Source of the DNA: Pseudoscleropodium purum
Taxonomy: Eukaryota; Streptophyta; Bryopsida; Hypnales; Brachytheciaceae
Reading direction: 5' to 3'
Assembly: GCA_963969395.1 (NCBI GenBank)
Contig: OZ017797.1
Coordinates: 21,824,001 to 21,888,000, forward strand
Length of the DNA: 64,000 nt
A program made the position numbers and the translations under genes. Position 1 is the stretch's first letter, and each line of letters opens with the position of its first letter. Under the pieces are notes generated by a model. The model did no database searches. It saw nothing but the letters and a program-made list of their open reading frames with translations, and was not told where the DNA came from. Shown piece by piece: positions 12,769 through 23,769 of this stretch.

Positions 12769-13625
12769 AGTCTTAGCAAGAGCTGTCGCAGCACAAGGCA
12801 GGTCAATTCCCCATTATACTCACAAAAATCACTCTAGAGTATAACTAAGTGACTCTAAAGATCAAACCCACGAGATCCTGTGAAGTATCTAGCTCTATTA
12901 AGCAGTTAAGCTCAGTCAGTATCCCAATCTTACTTTCCGGTCCTAGATCTAGAACCAGAAATACCACCACACCGAATAACTATAGACCGGATTTCCCCTT
13001 CTTCCGGTCCTACTAACTATCCGGTCCATACAAATACCCAAATCCTAGGATCTCACAACTTCCGATCCTGGAAATCCGTCCTGACCAATCCGGTCGGGAT
13101 GGTCATCCTGTATCCGTAATCCTATCCGGTTTAGTTTTGCCTCTGTTTCACCATCAGAGGGGTCGCCGCTTAATTTTGAGAGTGGTAGGCCCACCACTCC
13201 TTCCGTGACTTATAGTGGCTGAAGACCCACTGTCCTACTTCCTAAACTCCTAAGCTAATCCGGATCCGGTTTGGTCCTTCACAACAACCCAGATAGCAAT
13301 CCGGGTTGTAGGTCACACAAAGACCCCACACTCGACCCTCTCGTACTACAACGACCTTGATGCTACTTCCGATCCGTGCGAAGACAGGTGGTTACAAGTG
13401 CATCCGTCCGTTCCAACATCAACTAAAGTTCTTCCGTTACCCATACGGGTGGTGAGACCTCACAGGAGATCGGACACTCAACCGGATTTCCCACCCGGGA
13501 GTTCTAGTGCAGCTAAGGAATCCCTCCCTACCCGCCTAGCCTAACAACGGCTTTCTCACCCGGAATCTCAAACTCTAGACGTGTTGAGGAACTAAGTTCA
13601 CTCCCAACTCTTCGATACGCCCCAC
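12769..13625. other. CCGG-motif-rich block at the left edge of the inserted module
   Basis: This stretch of about 850 bp has no long open frame and is visibly richer in C and G than its neighbours. Variants of TCCGGTCC / CCGGAT / ATCCGG recur at least ten times between about 12935 and 13510. It begins where TNP2 homology ends and finishes where a minus-strand NIF fragment breaks off, so it separates two unrelated truncated genes. It could be a solo LTR or the terminal region of an unrecognised element. I could not find matching ends or a target duplication, and it is not rRNA or tRNA. Confidence 0.4.
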
Positions 13626-13871
13626 ATTCTGTCGGGCAAATACGGCTTTAGGACCAATTATAGTGGGGTTTCGATGGTAGAGAACATGGTCTTTGACGTT
13701 GAACGGCTTGTACTTTGCCACATAGGACTTCAAAGCAATGTGGCAGAGCACGTCGTTTAAATCCAAGACAATGTTCAACCATTTTCTTTTGGGTTCTGGC
13801 ACTACCGGTGGAACGTTCTTTGGGACGACCTCTCTTCCGCACTTCAATTCTACCTGACCAAAAGAAAACAA
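13626..13871 (-). pseudogene. NIF/FCP1-like phosphatase fragment, second copy
   Basis: The frame encodes KRKWLNIVLDLNDVLCHIAL followed by KYKPFNVKDH and IGPKAVFARQNV, the N-terminal third of a NIF-type HAD domain. Homology stops at FARQNV, where the CCGG block begins, so the catalytic core downstream is absent. The sequence differs from the NIF pseudogene at 5795-7655, so this is a separate relative and not a simple duplicate. By orientation it would be the last surviving exon of the minus-strand gene at 14310-18480, making the phosphatase domain the C-terminal module of that protein, though it could be an independent gene. Confidence 0.5.
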
Positions 13872-14309
13872 CAGAGAAATGAAGTTACTTGTTGAAATGC
13901 AGTAGGAATTCCAGAGAGTGGAAACACGAATTGAATTCCACTAAGCAACTCTTGTCTCCCGTTAGAAAAAGCTCTCATTGGTAGCGGAGGGAGTACGCAT
14001 ACGAGTTTTGAAAGCTGAGCAACAAGACATTGAAGTGCAATTAGATGCAGTTGGCGCATTGTGACTTTCTTTACAAATAACTAAAATTCCATAAATTCGA
14101 GACAACAAGTCAACTAATGTTGTACACTTGATGCTATCACTATGCTACACGCATCCTCTCCTTAGATGCGTTTGCCGTTAGCATCAAGCACTCGAGCCAT
14201 CAAGGATTGGCGCTGCCATCTTGTTACGCAACAAAAATTTATATAAGATTTAAAACTTCAATTACTTTGTTATTAGCCATGCATTTTTAGCTGAAACTAA
14301 GCAATCAAT

Positions 14310-15769
14310 TCAATCAACAATCAAAAGAGTATCAATTACCTGAGAAGAACCTGCTATCGTTTGATTATGTGCCTTTGCATCTCCTTGTTCCTCCTTAGCA
14401 ACATTCATATTTTCATAGATGACTTTTTCGCCTTCTCCATAGTCAACTGGTTCTTTTTCATAAGGCAAGGGAAAAGCCACGCCCATCTTTGAAGTAGGTA
14501 ATGCAGAAGCAGTTGCTACAGTCGCAAAAGCCAAATTGGCTTGGGAGTTATCATTGAGTCCATGATAACTCTCATTGTTGTTTGTCTGAATCACATTGAA
14601 TTGTACTTTTGGTTCTCCAGAGACCTGGTGCGCTTCACGGGATGCACTTGGCAACTCGGTCAGTGTAGTTGAAATGCCTGTGACAACGGCCTCCAAAGGA
14701 ACAAAGTCAATTTTATCGTTCACTCCACGATATGGCCACTGTGGAACCAACTGTTGCACCTCTTGAGAGAGAAGAGGGGACAATGTGGATGCAGGGCATT
14801 GTCTTGGGATGGAGGCAGGTGACATTTGAAGGCTGGTAGATCCCCCTTGCAATTGGGATTTCAAGGCCTTAGCAAACATTGCAAGTTGGGACCTCATTTC
14901 ACTAAACTGTTTGTCTGACTTTGCTTGTTCATCTATGTATCTCTGGTTGGCAGCCTTACTTTCTGCCAGTGCAGCAAATAGAGCTTTTTCTGTTGCTTCC
15001 CTCTCATCTTTACGTGCCAACCTCCACTCCTTTCGTTCCATATCCAATCTCCACTAGTCCTTTTCAACCTTGATGACTTTTCCATCACTAGCAACCACTG
15101 GTTTGCACTCCGAGTTCATAGTCACCTCATCGCAGAGTCGTCGTCTTCTGGCTGCATCACCTCGCTGTCGCTGCTCACCTCAATAATATCGTTCATATTC
15201 TCTTGAATCACGACATCGACTACCCTACTAGCATCGACCAAGAACACGTCTTGTTGTCGCTTCAATTGCAACTCTTGTATTTGTTGCTCTGAGTCAGAAT
15301 CCTCATTAGCTTTGTCATCCCCACTCTCATCTATTTCTTGCGGGTCACTCTTACTCTCATCTTCAGAATCTCTCTCTATGTCATGCCTCTATTGTCGCTG
15401 CGCTTCAAATTCAGGATCTGCTTCGATGTCTCCATCATCCTCACGAGACTCAACAGGAGCATTGATGAGAGACGTTTGTGTTGCATTTGCCTCCGCCACG
15501 TCCCTTTCGAGTTTACCAAACGCCTACTCGTCTGGATCAGACCCTTCTTCACCAACCTTTTCTTCTTCTTCGGATTCATCTTCTGTCTCAGAGGGAACGA
15601 ATTCGAGTACTCTTGAAATAAGACAGGGTGGATTTGTATACGACGCCGAGTAGGGAGAGTTTGAAAATAAGAAATCATTAAGATCCATCTGATCAGCAAC
15701 ACTTGATATATTCTTGAACAAGTCGACGTCTTTTTTCTCGACCATCCCATAAAAATACGCTCCAAACAT
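14310..15769 (-). pseudogene. Acidic linker and coiled-coil region of the methylase-like gene
   Basis: The frame continues from the methylase-like exon through an intron (15770-15930). It opens with MFGAYFYGMVEKKDVDLF, then becomes highly acidic (TEDESEEEEKVGEEGSDPDE, later DDGDIEADPE and DESGDDKANEDSDSEQ) with several in-frame stops. The next part (15047-14340) begins with a charged helix (KEWRLARKDEREATEKALFA, KAANQRYIDEQ), passes through Ser/Pro/Gln-rich sequence and ends at a CAG/GTAATT donor near 14340. Nothing enzymatic is visible. It would connect the methylase-like core to the NIF fragment at 13626-13871. The stops suggest decay. Confidence 0.4.
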
Positions 15770-15930
15770 CTAACCCACAAGCAGAAGGATGTAGCTCAAT
15801 GAGAATGACAACAAACGCTTTGGACAATGGACCATTGTCAAATCGATGATAACAGTATACAACAATAGCAATGTACAAAACAAAGAAGTTATCATTGAGT
15901 CAAGGATAACTATTAGTAGAATGTACATAC

Positions 15931-17285
15931 CTTTGAGGCCATCATGAGCTTCATGCCTGAAAAAATTCCAAGAACATTTTTTTGGGGGTTGGCAAAACTC
16001 TGCAAGATCTCCAAATAAAACTCCATTCGGAGTTCGCCAATATGTACTCTATACTTTGCCTCCGTGTTTTTGGCAGGTTCCTTGTAGTACACACAATCAG
16101 AGGGCGTATCATACTTGATTCGCATCAATGGACGTACGGAGGCAACAAAATCGTTGTCTTTCTTGAAAAGGAAGAGAAGTGGTACATCTGGAGCAGTCGT
16201 TTTACTACCTACGTTGTTGAGTTGCTCGCCCTTTGAAGGGACATAAGTAGAGTGGACAACATCGTAGTCTTTTAGACTTGTAGCTGCAAACTTTGTTGCG
16301 GCTTCAATGTCATCCGAGTCATTTAAGATGAAGAGCCACACGTTTGGCTCTGTAATGGCAGGCTCCAATTTCTCTTTCAAAAAGATCAAAAACGGGTCAA
16401 TAGCAGCTTCAGTCTCTGTGGGTGTGATCCTGACAACAGCCCTAGCATCAAAGATTGCCAAGTTGAGCTGCTTAGGGGAATACAAGTAGTTGTTGTGCGT
16501 TACTAGCGTCTTTCCAACACTGTCAACTCCCCGCATTTGCACTCCTCCGATATTCACCGGAAGCTCAGACTTTAGTTGCACAAACCTCTTGAACATGTGG
16601 AGCACTTTTGGGAATTCTGTCTTCAAATCTGTCACTCGCTTCAGGCGTGCTTCGTTCCTCAATCGCTTCCTAAAATACTCTAATTTTGGATGCGAGAGTA
16701 AGAAATCCCATGTTGCCGATGAGAACCTGCTTTTCACCTTCCACGTTGCCCACATCTTATTTTTCACATCACCTACGCTATCCAAAAATTTGAAACTTGG
16801 CTTCAACTCCATCAAATCATGTATGATTACCTTCTTACGTTTTCTGCACTCCATTCAATCGGATGCAACGTGATTGTCGGCTACTGGGATCCTTGTCTTG
16901 GAAACAGACACCTTCGGATACACCACACCACGATTTGTTCTGCCAATGAGATGCTTTGCGAATTCCTCGAAGTCAGTATCAGTGAAGTGCCCAAAATGTC
17001 TGAAGAACTCTCGCTTCAAATTTTGATTGTTCACCTTGAATCCTTTCTCTACTCTGAACGGTTCGTCGGTGAGGGGATTAATCAATTTGCCTTCAGCGTG
17101 CATGGTTAGGAATCGTTCCCAATGCACCCATTTCTTCTCCGGCAATGTTATGATTTGGAGTTCATTCTTTAGGTCCGAAGTGGAGTTAATCTTGGAGTCA
17201 TCTTTGTTAGGATTTATGTTTTGGAACCTTTGAATAACAGCTAACGAGAAACTCTGCAGTTCAAAATTAAATGTCTTTAGAGTAG
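15931..17285 (-). pseudogene. Degenerate beta-class DNA methylase-like domain
   Basis: Two frames separated by one in-frame TGA (16855-16857) read as one polypeptide. The N-terminal part is helical and has EFFRHFGHFTDTDFEEFAKH. The C-terminal part (313 residues from MECRKRKK) carries LNLAIFDARA at 131-139, where a beta-class N4/N6 methylase would have its DPPY-like catalytic motif. A strand VWLFILNDSDD and a PDVPLLFLFKKDN strand follow, and VLGIFSGMKL at 294-303 stands where the SAM-binding FxGxG loop would be. Catalytic motif first and SAM motif last is the beta-class order. The key residues are altered (DARA; GIFSGMK), so activity is doubtful. The exon ends at an AAG/GTATGT donor at 15930. 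An unrelated fold with similar strand order is the alternative. Confidence 0.42.
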
Positions 17286-17490
17286 AGCACATAGTTCATT
17301 TCTTGTACATCAACTTATCGTTGACTCAAGGATAAGTCCTGAATGCTAAGGAGAATGAAAAAATGTATGACTTCTAGACTATTGTAGTGCTCAAAAGAAT
17401 GTATAGGTCAAAGCTAAATGTCTTGAGAGTAGAGCATGTCATTCATAGCATATACCACAACTTATCATTGACTCAAGGATAAGTCTCAAA
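17267..17490. repeat. Duplicated intron segment carrying two palindromes
   Basis: A segment containing AAATGTCTTTAGAGTAGAGCA recurs about 145 bp away as AAATGTCTTGAGAGTAGAGCA. Each copy is followed by a palindrome with arms ACTTATC and GATAAGT (about 17310-17335 and 17460-17484). Related palindromes with arms AGTTATC/GATAACT lie at about 14546-14571, 15886-15909 and 25709-25733, and in arrays in the inverted repeats. They lie mostly in introns or spacers of the divergent gene pair. Confidence 0.7.
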
Positions 17491-17598
17491 TGGAAAGAAA
17501 TTGTAGCCATGACAAACTTCAAAACATTCATTATGGCTCAGATTTTTAGCAAAGGAATCTGTTCTTCACTACATAAGTTTGAAGGAATTGAACCTTAC

Positions 17599-18480
17599 CT
17601 TGTAGTTATTCTTGTTGTAGACCAAGCCGTTGCCTCTGACCTTTGGCTCCAAACTATCGATCGCTGGGCATTTCAAAATGCTCCAAATGTTCCGACATGC
17701 AATTAATTGGTTGCCCCAAGTTGGTTGGGCATGATGTAGATGGTTGATGAGATTGTAGAACTTTGAGATGTTTCGAAGTTTATTTGGGTCTTGAGTCCAA
17801 ACAATTAAGGCATCCCAATTTTGGAGGTCGGCTTTCTGGTCTTCATTGCATGCTTCATTCTGAAGTTGTTTTGAAGCCGTAATGCTATGCTGACTGTTGA
17901 TAATCATAAATCGCATATTTTTAATGTCTTCCCATTTCTTTGGCTTTTCCTTCAAAAGCATTTTCCGATCATCAACTGGAGTGAAACACACTTTTTGGCG
18001 TTGACCTATTTCCACCATTTGAATAAGAACTCGCTTCATGTCATTCACCATATTCTGTTGCAGTGTGCGAATGACGTATTCGTTGCTCGCTATAATACAC
18101 TGTTCGATGTCGACTGTCACTATAACCATGTCAAAGAGGAAGCAGTCCCTATGCTCCTTCCAAAAGTCTTTTTGGATTTTGCCAATTTCCTCAAAGTCTG
18201 GAATTGGACCTTTGAAGGCTGCTAACCCAACAGAGTTTGTAGTCAAACTTGAGCCTGAACTAGCTGCACCTTCTGTACCAACCATGAAACTCTTCCTTCT
18301 CTTTCGACTAGTTTCTGCTCCTACTCATGCACCCCTCTTCTTTGGCTCAGATCTTGTGTTCCATGGCTTTGCTCTACTTCCGGATGTTGTGGGAGCAGAC
18401 GGCCGTGGTGTTGCAAATCCAGTTTTCTGCCTCTGTCCTTGTGTTGTTCTTCGACCCACTAAATGCTTCTTAAACAGTCT
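17599..18480 (-). pseudogene. ParB/sulfiredoxin-like domain at the N-terminus of the methylase-like gene
   Basis: From the ATG at 18285 the frame encodes about 229 residues to a GT donor at 17598. Residues about 50-145 follow a ParB-like layout: a first strand with a short acidic loop (MVIVTVDIEQC), a helix (VIRTLQQNMVNDMKRVL), a strand, then MRFMIINSQHSITASKQL, which matches the ING-QH-x-x-A loop of ParB-like nucleases. Upstream the frame continues with a basic nuclear-signal-like region (SEPKKRGA and SRKRRKSF) into the left inverted repeat, broken by a TGA at 18325-18327. The position matching the start codon in the right inverted repeat reads AAG here. ParB-like plus methylase is a familiar pairing in phages and plasmids; here it sits inside a plant transposon. 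Confidence 0.45.
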
Positions 18481-19245
18481 TCTAATATGATCAACTCTAT
18501 ATCACATCAATATAGTGAGGTTCATATTCTAAATTTCTAGAATTGTTTAGTTATCGGTGAGTTGACGATAACTTTGATGATAGAAAATAACATACAAAGT
18601 GATCATTTATATATTTCAGGCTAGCAATTACAATTGATTATTGTGAAATGAACACACACTCAAATTTGAGTAAAAGTCATCATTGACTCAACGATAACTT
18701 TGTATATATTTCACAAAAGTTGATTATTGTGAAATGAACGCACCTTTGGATTCTACCAAAAGTTATCATTGACTCAACGATAACTTTGCATATATTTCTC
18801 GATAGTTGATTATTGTGAAACGAATGCACCCTCGGATTTGAATAAAAGTTATCATTGATTCAACGATAACTTGGCATATATTTCACAAAAGTTGATTATT
18901 GTGAAATGAACGCATCTTCGGATTTGAATAAAAGTTATCGTTGACTCAACGATAACTTTGCATATATTTCTTGACAATGGATTATTGTGAAATGAACGCA
19001 CCTCTGGAATCTACCAAAAGTTATCGTTGACTCAACGATAACTTTGCATATATTTCTTGACAATGGATTATTGTGAAATGAACGCACCTCTGGAATCTAC
19101 CAAAAGTTATCGTTGACTCAATGATAACTTTGCATATATTTCTTGACAATGGATTATTGTGAAATGAACGCACCTTTGGATTCTACCAAAAGTTATCGTT
19201 GACTCAATGATAACTTTGGATATAGTTCACAACAATTAATTATTG
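18459..19245 (+). repeat. Left arm of a 0.79-kb inverted repeat
   Basis: The arm begins at CTAAATGCTTC and runs almost without mismatch against the reverse complement of 24860-25655. The outer 170 bp is unique sequence; the inner part is a tandem array with an 86-bp period. No target duplication lies outside the arms (GACCCA on the left, AAAGTG on the right), so it does not behave as the terminal repeat of a simple insertion. It covers the upstream region of the ParB/methylase-like gene. Confidence 0.9.
18545..19220. promoter_or_regulatory. Operator-like palindrome array, left arm
   Basis: Seven 29-bp palindromes plus one degenerate copy occur at intervals of about 86 bp (near 18677, 18758, 18847, 18930, 19016, 19103 and 19189). 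Each has a 14-base arm AAAGTTATCGTTGA, one central base, and the inverse arm. The centre reads TGACTCA, a bZIP/AP-1-type site. Each unit also contains a second imperfect inverted repeat, ACAATGGATTATTGT. The likely role is a binding site for a dimeric protein controlling the gene on its left. A transposase binding array is the alternative. Confidence 0.6.
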
Positions 19246-19432
19246 TAAAATTATTGATAGTTCACAATTATTGATTATTGTGATTCCAACTCCAAAAATT
19301 GTGACAAATATGCATATAACGGTCAAAAATCTAGGATTGGTAGGCATTAACGATTCAGAACTAAAGTGTTGGAATATCAAAATTGACGTTCAGGATCTCC
19401 CATTGTGCCCAAATTTTTTTCTCTCTTAAAAT

Positions 19433-21308
19433 TCACAATTGTAATCCCCCAATGAGACTCCAGATCGAACCCTCCCGTCCTTCGCAAACAACTTGAAGAA
19501 GATTGCCATCGGGCTCAGCATTATAGATCAAACATGGAGGAGCTAGAAATTCACTGCCGCAATTAAACATGTGCGTTATCGTCCTCAGAATATGGTTGAA
19601 ACCGGCCGGTTTGAACACCTGAATCGATCTTTGAGGGTACAAAATAGTTGCCTTTGAAGCTGGGTACAACAGCCCTGGAAAATAATAAGCTCGACGTAAC
19701 TGCATTGTCATTCGCTTTTTACATTGACTAAATGTCTAGAACTCCGCAATCCTTGGTGGAAAACTTTATCTCCACTCCCACTGGAAACAGAGTTTAGAGA
19801 CCGTTGCAAGTGAATTCAAAGGCTTCCTTTACAATCCTGATGACTTAAAGCATCTACAAATTGCATAATGAGTGCACTGTCGTCACATCAGAACCCACCC
19901 CCAACTGTAACGATAGGATACGAGTGTAGCAAGGGAACTGCAGGCAACCAAGTGTTCGAATCTCCCTCAAACATCAACACCTTTTTGTTACTCATTGAAT
20001 TTAGGGTTGGAGAAAATCAACATTCCAGCACATTACATTACAAGCAAGGGGAACTACATCGCTCGAAGGACAGGACATCAGTTCCAGTCAATCGAATTGC
20101 TTGAGAAGTAATCTAACCTAAGCATGTTCTATATGGAACACGAAACTTGTATTTGATAATAAACACACACCAACAATAATTACACACCAAAGAAAGTTGA
20201 ATCTACAGATTTGAATATACATAGATTCAATTAAGAACACAAAGTCTGCACATACTTCGCAAAGCCTGCATTTAATCCTAAAAAAGTTTACATCTCCCAT
20301 AATAGCCATCCAAATGGATTCTTCATAAAACTAATCTCCCAGTTGACCTTGTGTTGACTACCTAGCCTCAACAACAAGTTTAATGTCGCCTAATCAATAC
20401 TAAATGAGAATGTGCATCTTGTTCCCTTCCATGAATCTGATTCGGTGATGAAGGAATTGAAATAAAAGCAAAGATATATAAGGAAATACTAATAAGCATT
20501 GGTCCAAAGAGCAACATCGATCAGCTTTTTCAACTACTTTCAATTCCATCAATATGAAGCATTACATCTTCTGTTCAACATGGCCTTCTGCTAAGCCCAA
20601 TGACAATGAGGATGGAATAAGAACATACTATCGCACTGCAATGTTTTCTCCATCACCTTGGAGGAGCACAAGGTCTTCGTTGAGGTAGTCAAGAGTAGAA
20701 GCTGCATGAAAATACAACCATTCCCGTCTCCAATCGAAATTTTCAAGGATAGGCATTTTAGAGCCAATTATTTTCTTCAATCGCATTGTTAAGTGCTTTG
20801 CCGTTGATATATCCAAATTCTTGAAAGTTTCACTTCTTATCAAACTCGACTTAAATAAATGATGACTTACGAAATCTTCATATGTCAGTGTACAGTTGCC
20901 CCAAAGATCCTGTAATTTTCTACTAAACTTCACCTGATGAACAAAGATAGTCTCATTTTCATATTGTGTAACAAAGGCAGTACACCTAGTGTGAAACATG
21001 TAAGGGAATGTACCTTGAAGCTCTTCATCTTCTAGTGTGACCCTACTATTAAACCCTGCTCTTCTAAAAGCTAGGAAGCATTCTCTAGTGATGAAGAAAT
21101 TGGTACTATTAATAGGAATTGATTTGGGCAGGTAATTGAGTTCATCAGAAGTTAAACCCACTCCAACACTTTTCAACCATCCAAACAATCGATACGTTTC
21201 TCCTCGAAGTATCGGCTTGAACGTATTCAAAACCAACAAGGCCATCTTGGAGTGCAAAGATTGCCACCAATCCATGACCATGAATATGATATTTGGCAAG
21301 GTGAGGCC
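19433..21308 (-). CDS. Unknown gene between the inverted repeats, at least two exons
   Basis: The upstream exon (about 21308 to 20629) follows a good TTTAG acceptor and encodes about 226 residues, including FIFMVMDWWQSL-like hydrophobic sequence, YRLFGWLKSVGVGLTSDEL and ENFDWRREWLYFHAASTLDYL. It ends at a GTATGT donor (20628). A downstream exon (about 19700 to 19433), after a TGCAG acceptor, encodes RRAYYFPGLLYPASKATILY and CVVCEGREG-like sequence and ends in a stop. I recognise no domain. The position between the two inverted arms and the minus orientation suggest it belongs to the module, but its expression and its 5' end are unknown. Confidence 0.35.
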
Positions 21309-21309
21309 T

Positions 21310-22800
21310 AAAGCCTATTTCTTTTCAAAAAATTACTAACAATAATAATTCACTCTTTATAATTACATAATTAGCTTGAAAATGAATTTATAATCCCAAG
21401 TCCTTGACAAACTATTGTGGAGTTACTTACCCATGTTGGTGATTGTAGGTTGTAGAGAGGATTTCTTCTAAGGATTGGGAAATTCCAGACACTTCATCAA
21501 TATAAAGAACTAAGGTGAGTACACCCAAAATTGCACCCTACTTAAAACCATCACCATCTCTTTGTGTACATATCCCAAATCAATATGTACATATGTTGAA
21601 TAAATGATTTGAGAACATCTACCAAAAAGAACTTTGACCCTCCATAACTTATGCATATGGTATCCAAGTGTCATGTTTTTTAGTACACTAGAACTTCCTT
21701 TCACTTGCCAATAGGAAAATATGAAAATTTGACTAGTCTAACAATAATAACTAGACACAATTCATAAAAGTGGCAATTTTGGGGGTACCTGCCTTAACAC
21801 CATATTTCATTTTATTAATTTAGTTACCGGTTCATTTAATTAGTTTGCTGAGTGAGCCAGCCTAATTGTTTGTTCTCTCTGTGTTTTCATGAAAGCACCG
21901 TCATTTTCCAAAGAAAAAAACACTCCGTTTCAATTCCGACTATGTCTCGCTGAGCATATTCACTTTCCACCTGAAATGCGAAAAAAATTCAATAAATCTT
22001 TAATTAAAATTTACAAAAATCTTTGTATAATTTCCTGTACAAGTAAGCATATATTGAAATGTGCAATAGGAATTTATGGAATGATGAATGAAATATATGC
22101 AATAGTGAATACTATGAGGGATACACGTATATTAGAATGCATTAGAAATTTGACTCAATTTTTTACAAAGAATGGCACCTCAAATTGAAGAATTGAAAAA
22201 GAAAAACTTATAAATATCAAAAACTTTGTAAATAGCTTAATTGTTGTGAAATTCAAAATTGCTTGAATTGAATAAATTTCTCAAAATCATTTGATAATAG
22301 CAATTGAAAATGGAAATCATGAAAGCTCAAAACTCACAAAAGCACAAAATCATAGAAATGTAAGCCAAGAGAAGCAATGGAATTGCTACCTTTATAATAT
22401 CACCCTACAAATCTTCTTTAATATCACCTTAATTGCAACAACTATATTATTTCTATAATATCACTCTTTGTAATAAGTGATATTACAAAGGTGATGCAAA
22501 TTGCTACTGTATTTCTGAAATATCACATTGTGAAAAAATATGATATCTACGTATGCATAATTGAAAGTACTTTTACCAAAAATTTAAAATAATTATTTTA
22601 AAGACTTATTGAAATCATTATCATGCATTCTATTGAAATGTATCATAATTTTACCAATGTGATACACTGAATGCGTAGTATAACAAGCAATAGTCCTTAG
22701 TATTAATGGTAGCATTTGCAATATTACAATGGGAGTTATGATTTTAGTAGTATGATTGTTATATTGTTATATTGTTATTTTTTTACATTGTTATTTTATT
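21310..22800. other. AT-rich spacer, no recognised gene
   Basis: This is very AT-rich DNA with only short frames, such as a lysine-rich 99-codon plus-strand frame at 21889-22188 that probably arises by chance. No repeat with clear boundaries is visible until the AT satellite at 22805. Confidence 0.5.
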
Positions 22801-22804
22801 ATAT

Positions 22805-23035
22805 TGTTAATTATAAATTTTAAAATTTTGAATTTGAATTTAAATTTAAAATTAAAATTTAAAGTTTAAAATTTAAAATTTAAAATTTAAAGTTTAAAAT
22901 TTAAAATTTAAAGTTTAAAATTTAAAATTTAAAGTTTAAAATTTAAAATTTAAAATTTAAAGTTTAAAATTTAAAATTTAAAATTTAAAGTTTAAAATTT
23001 AAAATTTAAAATTTAAAATTAAATTTTTTTAATTT
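22805..23035. repeat. AT-only satellite built on AAATTT and AAAGTTT
   Basis: About 230 bp consists almost wholly of AAATTTAAAA units with periodic AAAGTTT variants. It is low-complexity and can fold back on itself. No coding potential is seen. Confidence 0.85.
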
Positions 23036-23769
23036 TTAGTATTTATCTGAGTAATACTTGTTTTTTTAATTTTTTAATTTTTTCATATTGTTATTTTTTT
23101 ATTTTTTTATATTGTAACAAAATATCAAAAATAACGAAAATAATAAAAATGCATCTTTTTCTTTACATGAATGATTTTTGAGCCCCCTACTTTAAGTGTG
23201 TAGCTGTTGGAAAGTATTGTTTCATGGTATGTCAGCCCTTCATAAATTCATCAAATATCATCCAAAGAATGTGAATAAATATATACACTATTAATAAACA
23301 TTATAATGTTGGCAAATCTGTTGTTGATTCCATACTAAAGGCGCCGCACTCCAATGGTGTAAACCTGACAAGGAATGTGCTGACATTGCTCAAAGCGTTA
23401 AGTGATGTCAGAGAAGTTGTACGCCGATGTGGAATGATGTTGAGGAATTTGAGGGAAATACAAAAATCCAGAACATTTTGCTCAAGTATTTCCGCGCCTA
23501 CTCTCTAGAAGCTCTGTCTACCTTCTCCGAAACCTCCATCTTCTGTGCCAATTTCACATCAAAATTAATCAGTCTTTTTGTAGCTGACTTGTTCATTTTC
23601 CTTTGTTGAGCTTTCTTGTACTCTTGCGGACTGCGGCGTATTGTATTCCAACATCTTCTGGCCCAAGTTTGACAGTTTTAGTGGCGAGCGTGGACGTTGC
23701 TATGAGTTTCGAGTAAGTGCCATTATCTTCAAATAGGTTGTAGCATTACCAATGTGTTGCCGTTGTTGT

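Noticed and set aside
12769..13625. Ribosomal RNA or tRNA-derived sequence in the C-rich block
   Set aside because: No conserved rRNA core motif and no cloverleaf or A/B-box pair could be found; the block is dominated by repeated CCGG variants.
18545..19220. Regularly spaced palindromic repeats resembling a CRISPR array
   Set aside because: The spacers are themselves nearly identical, so the whole 86-bp unit is a tandem repeat. The context is a plant transposon with introns, and no cas-like genes exist.
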